Below are positions 56,061-64,000 of a stretch of 64,000 nt of DNA, one piece after another. The stretch is taken from the NCBI GenBank assembly GCA_032718475.1, contig JAUCBJ010001327.1:1-64000 (forward strand), given 5' to 3'. Origin of the DNA: Nemertoderma westbladi. Taxonomy: Eukaryota; Xenacoelomorpha; Nemertodermatida; Nemertodermatidae. How positions within the stretch are numbered: position 1 is the stretch's first letter; every line of letters begins with the position of its first letter. Made by a program: the position numbers and the translations under genes. Under the pieces are notes generated by a model, which worked only from the letters and a program-made list of their open reading frames with translations, was not told the origin of the DNA and did not search any database.

Positions 56061-57449
56061 CTACTGTAAACACACCTTAGTAGTAACATTCACCTACAAA
56101 CGCACAAATTCCACGTAACAGTCACAAATGGTACACATTCTATCACACATTCGGGTCATTTGTCCGTTAGTCAAGTGCCTTCCAGAATGTCACGTTGTTA
56201 TTATGTATTCTTGGATACTAGCGGTGTGCTATTTATTCCGTATGCTATTCAATACGCAAGCCTTTTATTGTTCTTTTAACTCACTTCTAATTCTAGCGTG
56301 GTTGTTGCCATGGTGACATTATGGAAAGCTAGCGGTAGAATTAGGGTAATTCTCATGCATACAGATCTGGGATGCTATTTAATAGTAAGTCTTTAATGGT
56401 CAATATCCCCTTTATACATGATTCTATGAATTTTATCGGCTATTGTCTATACATTGGAGATTCTCGCACAAAAATACACTTAATAGAGTGAATCTCCGCT
56501 CCCATGATCTATTAATTAATGGAATTTTGGGAATGTTATAAATTGTACAAAATGACAATTTATTAAATTCATTGAAATATATGAATTTAAATTTATTCCC
56601 GTAAATTTTATTATTTAATGTTAAATAGACACAATTTTATTCCAGAACATGTCTGGGGACTGGGATCCTTGATTCTAGGAATTTTGTCCTTTTAAGAGTA
56701 TCGGTAAGTGCTACGATATCTTAATCGACTAGAATTTTAAAGGATCTGATATTTGACAGATTTTTGTAAATATTAATAATTAATATTTAGGATGGGCACC
56801 AGTTTATTCCAGAACTTGTCTGGGGACGTTAACCATTGATTCTAGAAATTTGTCTTTCAAGTATATCGGTGGGTGCCGCGATATCTTAATCGACTAGAAT
56901 TACAGATGGTCAAAGGGTTTAACAGATTTATTTTGCGTTATACACTACTGTTAAAGGGACATCACGCTACTATATGTATTATTTAATATACGGTATGAGA
57001 GCAATATCGCACGAAGCAATGTCAGTGTGAAGAGGCAAGTCGTTTCCAAGGTCTACCCAGAGCTTGGTTTAGCCGAGACACGAGGATCTGAACTTTGCAT
57101 TCCTAATACTCTGCCTACCAATAATACTTAAATATAGTAGTGGCTTTATTGTACTTTAATAAGTACGGATATTTCATCTTACTGTAGTCACGTATTTATA
57201 ATATGATACGGACAGTAAGGAAAGAGAAAAAGAATTATTTCTCGCCGTCGCACTAAATATATAATATACGTAATTAAATAATAAACGCGAATATATATTG
57301 CACTAATCTACTAAATAATCTCTAAAATACCATACTACTAAATAAAATTAAATAAAACGATTAAAATAAAATTACATAATAATACATACATAAATATAAA
57401 AATAAAACAAATACAAAATAATAGAGTCACACACCCACTCCATATGTTG
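56061..57449 (-). other. Copy B conserved spacer between pol and ORF3
   Basis: Colinear with A 43,801-45,200, including both units of the ~236-bp duplication (ATATCTTAATCGACTAGAAT at ~56,717 and ~56,880) and CCAGAACATGTCTGGGGAC. No coding capacity. Confirms the spacer as an original part of the element. Confidence 0.65.
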
Positions 57450-59177
57450 TTACGTTATGGAGTCCCTAGATGTTTGAAGGATTAGGGAGGTGGTCGTGGG
57501 AAGAGAATCTTGCCTTCCACAGTTTCCGGAGAGTCCTCCATTCCCTTCCGGTAAACACAAACGACCGACTGGGTGATTGAGTCGCTGCATCCCGAATACA
57601 ATTCCAGGTTTCCTCTTCGTCCTGGAATAGTGACGATAGAAACATCGCTCTAGGTACACGACGGCCTTACAAAGCCGATTCCAGGAGCTATAGTGGTCCG
57701 TCGCTCCCTGCAGGAGAGGTGAGAGTCCCTGCGAGACGTCTGATGTTCCAGAGCTCCAATCGCTCTCTCTGATCTTCATGAAGGATCCACTCGCGGTGGG
57801 GAGGTCCAGATCCACGGCGTCGTCCCTGGCAATATGTAATACCGACAGATCTATCCCGGGTTCAAATAACTCCGATCCACCCGTCCGGGTTTTAGGTTTG
57901 ACTTTCTCCGCTCCCTTGGCTGGTCTAATCTCAGTCGGAGTAAGATGGGGAGGCCATTCATCCTCCTTACTCAGGAAGTCGGGTTCACCTAACCGGTCTG
58001 TAGTATCTGTCAGTTCTTGAGGAGTTGCTCCTCTGGAAGCGATGTCAGTTGGATTAAACTTCTTGGGGCAATATCTCCATTGATCTACATTGGAGCTAAT
58101 ATCGTCATTATCTGAGGAGTATGGTGTTCCCTCAGTTGGGTCGTCTCCCTCACTAGTATCATCTTCCCATTCACTCACCTGGCAGACGCGATCTTTAAGC
58201 AGTCTTTCTCTGAGTGTCCTTCGGGAAGGTCCAGTAAGGTACCAACCTACTCTAGTTCTTACCGCATAGGTCTGAAGTGGTTGCGGTTGAGCAGGTCGTT
58301 TCTCCAATGTCTCCAGCGCCTCATGCGCGTTTTGACCGATTAATATTTGTACTCCAGGATAATCGGTGTCGAATCTAGGAATGTTAAGTTGTTGGGCATG
58401 ATCATCTTCGTCCCAATTATAAGGTTCCACTTGGGTGGTAGCGAAGTTCTTTATTGCCACCATTTTGACTGACCTTATACTGTGTTCTCCTAGTTTATCC
58501 TGTGGAGTGGACAACTCACCTATATAATAGTCGGCAGCCACAGCAGATTTCCAAACCTGCATGATCCCTGACATGTTTAGCTTGGTTCGGAACTTGGGTT
58601 GTCCAGCAAAGATGTCTTCGGCTAGTTCTTTATCGATGAATGTTCCTGTGCTGCCGGAGTCCAGGAGGGCGTTCACTATATAGCTCTTCTGAGGTCCGTG
58701 GACCCGTAACTGGACTACAGGAAATTCTCGGATTCCTACATTTGAAGTTGGCGCTTTCCAAGATTGTTGTTGATCTGAAGTAGTTAGGGTGAGGTCGCTG
58801 TCTGTGTCTTTCTCGTACATGAGTGCTCGATACACTGCGGTGGTGTTTATTAAGTAACAGGATTCGTTTTCGTCGGAGAACTCGTCCGTATAGAATCCTT
58901 CCATCTCAGATTGATCAGTGTCGTTCACATCACTGAATTGGACATGTAGTTCGGAATCACTCACCTGACTCGGACTATTTCGCTCGAATTCAGTGTGCAA
59001 CAAGATATGATGTTTCGCACCGCACTTTGCACACCTTGCGTCGGAGTAACAGGTTCGCCGTTGGTGTCCTCGTCTGAGGCAATTATAACACAACCGCTTA
59101 TCCCACATGACTTCACGTCTATCCTTTAGTGATTTCCTCAGGAATTTATCACACGCATTTAAACGGTGGGGCCCGTC
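57450..59177 (-). pseudogene. Copy B: Gag end, protease and fused pol remnants
   Basis: A 552-codon frame (59108-57450), in the same frame as the gag frame upstream but after a single TGA (59178-59180) that replaces the second Cys of the first zinc knuckle. Contains CYNCLRRGHQRRTC and CAKCGAKHHILLH, then the protease (DSGSTGTFID, ~58,660). After YSSDNDDI the frame jumps to the end of RNase H (NVDQWRYCP...ATPQEL), and after YSRTK to the last part of DUF5641 (PGIVFGMQRLNHPVGRLCL). Two deletions (A equivalents ~38,060-39,830 and ~40,325-41,725) have thus removed RT, A17, most of RNase H and integrase without breaking the frame. Confidence 0.88.
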
Positions 59178-62100
59178 TCACAGCACACATTTGGGCTTGA
59201 TGTTACTTACTTTAACATGTGCTGTGTGGTGCACGTTCGTTCTTTCCTCGGGCTTTCTCACCTGAATTCTCTTGGGAGACGTAGGAGGATTTTTTCTTAC
59301 CTGTTCTCTCCTGTCATTGGTTCGAGACTTGAATTTACTTACCTGGTCTTTAGGCATTTTATTGTCATAGTAAGATCTTTCAGTGTCTTTCCCGCTGTCT
59401 TCCTCTTGAGAAGCCTGGCTTTCGCCATCGTCTGTATAACACACTGGTATTACCCTTCTCCTAGAAACGGGTTTCTCACTTACCTTGTTTTCCGGTGTCT
59501 TCTCTCTGGACTGCCTTAGGAGCTCTAATTTCACTTCTCCATCTAAGAATGACATGAGATCAGCCATGGTAGGGTCTCGTCGTTGTTGTTCCATCATATA
59601 TAACACTTTCTTGTCCCAGCGTGTACCTACTCCACCCTTGGGCAAAGTAGATGCTAAGGCTCTAATAACCATAGCACTCTGATACTCATGAGACTTACCT
59701 AGCCAATCTAATTGTCTGCAGATCTCCTGAATCTCATCGGAAAACTCTATAATTCCGCTGCTAATAAACTTTCGGGGCGCTACCAACTTTGCATACAAAT
59801 ACCCAGCTATGTTATTCCTATTACCATACCTGATGTTTAGTGTATCCCAAACTTGTCTTAATCCGTCAGGATGTCCAATAAACTTTAACGCCATTAACTT
59901 GGGAGATCCTTCCAAGCACTCGATGAGGAATCTAAGTTTCTCTCCATTAGATAGCACAGAGTTCTGTATGTTATCTTTGTAATATTCATTAAAAGGTAAC
60001 CATTTCATCTCATCTCCATTGAACTTGACGATCTCTCCCACCTTTACCGCTTGCCGGGCTTCGGTTCTAGCCATTTGACGCGTAAAACTTTCTTGGGCCA
60101 TCGTGTTATTTAATATCGAGTTATCGGTATATAAATTTCTTGGATTATGATCCGGTCTATAGGGAACATCATTATCAACAGGTCTATAATTACCCTTAAT
60201 AGGGTTCACTATAGGAGTTTCTACTTCGCTAGCAGTATAGATGCGTGTAGGCTCCACACCTTGCGCATGAGATACTTCAGACCTAACAGGTTGACACATG
60301 GTTACAGGGGGTGGTGGTATACCCTTTTGTGCATTTACTAATTTATCGCGTTCTAGCGCGATACTTTGCTGCACCTCTTGCAACTCTAGCCTACTTTCCC
60401 TTACTGTGCCCTTGAATTGCTGAACGGTCTCCTGCATCTGTCCGAGCAGGAGATCCATCCCCCGTCGTCTCTCATCCACCCATTCAACCGCCGAAGCGGG
60501 ATTCGCCAACGTTGTAGCGGGCGGACGAGGGACAACGGGCGACAAATCATGAATATTTCGCTCGGAGTCCAGGGCATGAGCTGTCTCATGGGCTGTTCTG
60601 CTGGGCACAGGTAGCTTAGTGCTGTGCAAAGGGAATTGAGAGGTAGGTTCAGGGAGTACAGGTGTCTCTACGACCGAAAGGGTGACTTCGGGAACAGGCC
60701 TAACTATTTCAGGCTCATCTACTATAGTAGGGAGTCTCTCTATTGTAATTATTTGTTCTGTGGGTTCTGTACTCGCTAAGTTGGTGTTATTTAGTTGCCT
60801 TCTAACAGCTGGAGGCAAATCAGGCAATTTTTGACGGTGGGATGTTCTTTTACGTCTGCTTAGGCGAGATCGATTTCCTTTGCCTTCAGTATCGGTGGTA
60901 TCGCCTTCCTCAGATGATGTATAACCCTGTCTTTTGGGAGTAGATCGATTCATCATCTGCATATTACTAGCTGTTAACTGTTTACTGAAGTCGTCTTGCT
61001 TCTCTTGAAGATTTTCCAACTCCAGTTGGGCGATCTCTTCAGCCGCTCTCCGTTCTGCTTCCGCCACCGCTGCCGCTTTTGCCTCTGCCGCTGCTGCTTT
61101 TGCCTCTGCCGGTGCTTCTGCTGCTGCCGCTTTTGCCTCTGCCTCTGCTTCTGCTGCTGCCGCTTTTGCCTCTGCCTCTGCTTCTGCTGCTGCCGCTTTT
61201 GCCTCTGCCGCTGCTTCTGCCAAGGTCGCTTTTCTTTCTGCCTCTGCCACTGCTGCTATCTTTCTGTCTTCTATACGTTTTTTCCTTACTTGTTCTTCTT
61301 GGTCTCTAGCGATGCGGAGTTGTTCATCGAATTTAGCTTGGTTCGCCGCTAACCTATCCACATCAATTGCATCCAACACACGCTGGGCTCCTTCACTATT
61401 AGGGCTAAGTCCATCTAGCCTTCTCCTCAACTCTTCATCTCCCAAAAAACGCTGATAGTCCGACAGATAGATGTCAATGGCATCCTTCTTATGCGGTTTC
61501 TCTGCCGTCGCTTCACTTTCCACTTGGGAAAAAGTAGCGTCCGTTGATTCTCCATGGGTTGAGCGCTCCTCCAGCTGAGCTTTCCACTGAGCTGTTCCTT
61601 GAACCTGGCGACTCACCCGTTGAAACCAAGTCTTTACGGCAACTTGCAACGACGTGTCTTTTAGAAGCCTCTTCAAAGGCTGATAATATTAGCCTGATTC
61701 GCAGAATTCTTTCTCTAACTTGATAAAGCAGTTGTCCCTGCTCTTGAGGTCCTTTAGGTTGTTGAAACAGTTGTTTTTCTACTCGCTCCATAGAGCTGAA
61801 GAATCCTTGTGCGTATCCGGCTGCGGACCTCTTCCATACAGCTGGATCGATGGTTTCCTTGGCTACTCCCATCCGGTGTATGTCTTCCCAGACAGCTTCT
61901 GATAAATCAAACGGGAGTCCGGGTCCGGGGAAGTTCCATTGCGACTCGACCATAGACTTCAGTTCTTCCCTTGTGTATCCCTCATAACGATCTTTAGTGG
62001 ATCGCTTACTTCTCGCCCAATCGATCTGGTGTTCTTCCACTGCAATCAATATCCTAGTGAGTACGGCTGCAGGAAGGATGAGAAGGGGATCCGAATAAAC

Positions 62101-62427
62101 CGCATCCGTCATCTTTGCTCCGCGCTCGGGTGTCAGTTCTACAGTATCTTCACTACTGGAGCTGTCGGGCCGCTGAGAAATAAGTTCTTGGCTCGCGGGT
62201 TGTTGCTGTTCCGCTGCTTCTTGGTCCCGCTTAACCTGAGCTCGAGTGCCTATGATAGACCTACGATGTTGGACCAGCCTAGGTTCTGTTATTACTACTG
62301 GAGGGATGACCTTCCTCACAGTGGGAGGTGAACTGAACTTAGGACTAGACGGTTCTACACCTCTATCTGAGTCGCAGATAGTTACATCTAATAAACTGTC
62401 TGACAGGTTCTGCTTAGTATCAGACAT
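59178..62427 (-). pseudogene. Copy B gag (near-complete, one frameshift)
   Basis: ATG at 62427 (MSDTKQNLSDSLLDV). N-terminal domain (~62,130-61,690) with LPAAVLTRILIAVEEHQIDWARS and LRIRLILSAFEEAS; a frameshift near 61,675 moves to the 832-codon frame 61676-59178. Then GDEELRRRLDGLSPNSEGA, a coiled coil with Ala/Glu/Lys repeats encoded by ~33-bp tandem units (61,070-61,250), a basic segment, a Pro-rich linker (~60,700-60,300) and DUF1759 (~60,075-59,600; FNGDEMKWLPFNEYYKD, QLDWLG). It ends at the TGA in the first zinc knuckle. This is the best-preserved Gag in the window. Confidence 0.9.
61070..61250 (-). repeat. In-frame Ala/Glu/Lys codon repeat in gag
   Basis: Tandem ~33-bp units (GCTTCTGCTGCTGCCGCTTT on the plus strand) encode AEAEAKAAAAE repeats predicted to extend the coiled coil. 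Copy A has a differently sized ERKAAA version and C none, so length is evolving within the family. Confidence 0.85.
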
Positions 62428-64000
62428 GTTTGTTTACACAGTTGAATGTCTACTGCAATTACAGTCTAAGTAAGTCTAGTAATTCAGTATTAACTGCTAG
62501 CCTAGTAATTAATTACCGATACTGCTACTCAGTGTAGCGTGATATATAATATATTAGTATACCGGTATGCTTATAGTATATATAAGTATTATTACAGACT
62601 AGTTTATCACCGAAACCGGTATATAGTTTAGCATAAATATATATAAATATAATAGGCCTATCGTGGATACCGGTATGCAGTTTACACTTATAGTGTATAT
62701 ATAAGTATAATTATTAACTGGAATTAATTACAGAATACCGGTATGATTTCAGCACAAATATAAATATTATAATAGGCCTATCGTAAATACCGGTATATCA
62801 ATTATTTTAGAATAATTGAATTTCTGAATTTTAAGGGTTACTTGGTTACTTTAACTTACTTTATTACCGTGATTTAAGCAGTAGTCCAACTGATATTGAG
62901 ACCTAATTGTGGTATGGCAGGCCTACTATTTATAAATCGTTTGAGTTGATTTATAATATATATATACCCGTTTAAGGGGTTTTGTCAATGTTGAAATAAA
63001 TGTTATTATTTCTGGGGGAGTCACTACACATAAGCTGTGCGCTCTCAGTGGAGTGCTACTTGTTAGACACTAAAACAAATAATTCTAATTTACCTAAGTT
63101 ACTTAATACTACAAATTACGTACAATTCGGGTTGAGATTACAATCTCTAAATAAACACAAAATTTTAATTACAAATACACGAATACAAATTTTTAGGGTA
63201 ATTTTACAAGAAGTCTACTAACCAGCCTAACAAAGGGTTAGAATATCTGGTTATTACAACGGACAGGTTATTACGGTATTTGAAAATAATAAGTAGTAGT
63301 AAATACACTGCGCTGTCCAGATAGGAAAATACCACCGCCTGACGACCTATAGCCGTATCGCTATAGGTACTACGTTATGTATCACGGAGTGTTCCTACCT
63401 AGAAGTTAATAGAGCTAACGTACGTGCCTATCAACCACTTTACAACACAAATATAATGCCTACACTAATTACTTTCGGAAAGTACTGTACACTAAACCCT
63501 AAATTAGGTACAAGTACTTGTATAACAAATAATCAGTAGTTAAAAATACTTGAACAGCTAAAAGAACCACGGTATCTGCTGGAGTGACCGGTGCACAAAA
63601 TCACCAGTCTTTACCTACGCCGAGCAGCCCGTATAGTACCGGGGTTAGTTTAACTATAACGGTATGTATAACAAACACAATTACTGTAGGAATAAACTTG
63701 GGGATTGAATGTTGCGAATAATCGCATAAACTCTGAATAATAAATATTACGCTACGCGTACAGACTATTCAAACAAAATGCAGACCAAATACTGACAGAC
63801 TACTATCAAGCCTAAACAAACTATGGTATATGTAGACTCCGAAATGGTTAAGTAGTATGCGTTCTAACCCAGTAGTACGACTTATTCTTTAGATGGGGGT
63901 TTACCTTACAGCGATGGCTGCCCCTACTTCCTAACCGTTCTTTATCGGACAGATGCTTTACACACACCGAAATTTCCTCAAACCCAACAGCAGCCAGACA
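62428..64000 (-). other. Copy B 5' leader (to window edge)
   Basis: Non-coding, colinear with the leader of A from ~62,780 outward. Includes a ~120-bp direct repeat (ATAATAGGCCTATCGT + GATACCGGTAT at 62,650 and 62,770) rich in CCGGTA words. A short frame at 63,000-63,221 has no support. Confidence 0.6.

Larger units (their letters stand above)
53007..64000 (-). mobile_element. Copy B: BEL/Pao retrotransposon, 3' LTR to leader (runs off right edge)
   Basis: In reverse orientation to A: LTR 54205-53007, ORF3 remnant 55803-54284, spacer, pol remnant and gag up to 62427, leader to the edge. The 5' LTR is outside the window. Compared with A it has the N-terminal gag domain A lost, but lacks RT/A17/most of RNase H, integrase and ~2.7 kb of ORF3, and lacks the DUF4806 insertion. 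With A it forms an inverted pair separated by 2.1 kb. Confidence 0.88.

Overview
The window is animal nuclear DNA, most likely from a marine invertebrate. It is AT-rich with long G/C homopolymers, contains one clear intron-bounded exon of an amine-type GPCR, and is otherwise mobile and tandem-repeat DNA: LINE fragments, BEL/Pao LTR retrotransposons, foldback and hairpin elements, and a 9-kb minisatellite. The species cannot be fixed from sequence; an echinoderm-like genome is only a guess. Almost every long reading frame belongs to a transposable element, and most are decayed.

Layout. 1-7.8 kb: a 5'-truncated LINE (+) in the intron of the GPCR gene (exon on -), a small hairpin element carrying a complete minimal hammerhead ribozyme, and a second LINE (-). 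7.8-16.8 kb: about 280 tandem copies of a 32-bp unit. 17-24 kb: a foldback element, several small tandem arrays, a promoter-like motif cluster and a 43-bp minisatellite. 23.9-31.6 kb: BEL/Pao copy C (-), decayed and hit by two small inverted-repeat elements. 32,376-50,910: BEL/Pao copy A (+), an 18.5-kb element with LTRs and a perfect 5-bp target duplication (GGTAG). 51.87-52.78 kb: a DNA transposon derivative made of CTCGGCCGAG palindromes around a helix-turn-helix ORF. 53,007 to beyond the right edge: BEL/Pao copy B (-), so A and B form a large inverted repeat.

The main observation is that copies A, B and C share an unusual architecture. Downstream of the normal gag-protease-RT-RNase H-integrase block and before the 3' LTR lies a further coding unit of about 1,400 codons (called ORF3 here). 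It does not look like an envelope gene: it has no evident signal peptide or membrane anchor, but has an internal Cys/His cluster, C-terminal CCHC zinc knuckles and a basic tail, so it resembles a second nucleic-acid-binding, Gag-like protein. A and B are close relatives; C is clearly diverged yet has the same gene order, so ORF3 is an old component of this lineage. In B, two deletions that keep the frame have removed RT/RNase H and integrase while Gag, protease and parts of ORF3 remain, as expected for a non-autonomous derivative.

Within copy A a 1.9-kb insertion separates integrase from ORF3 and carries a DUF4806-domain reading frame. All functional statements are read from sequence by eye; no database search was possible.
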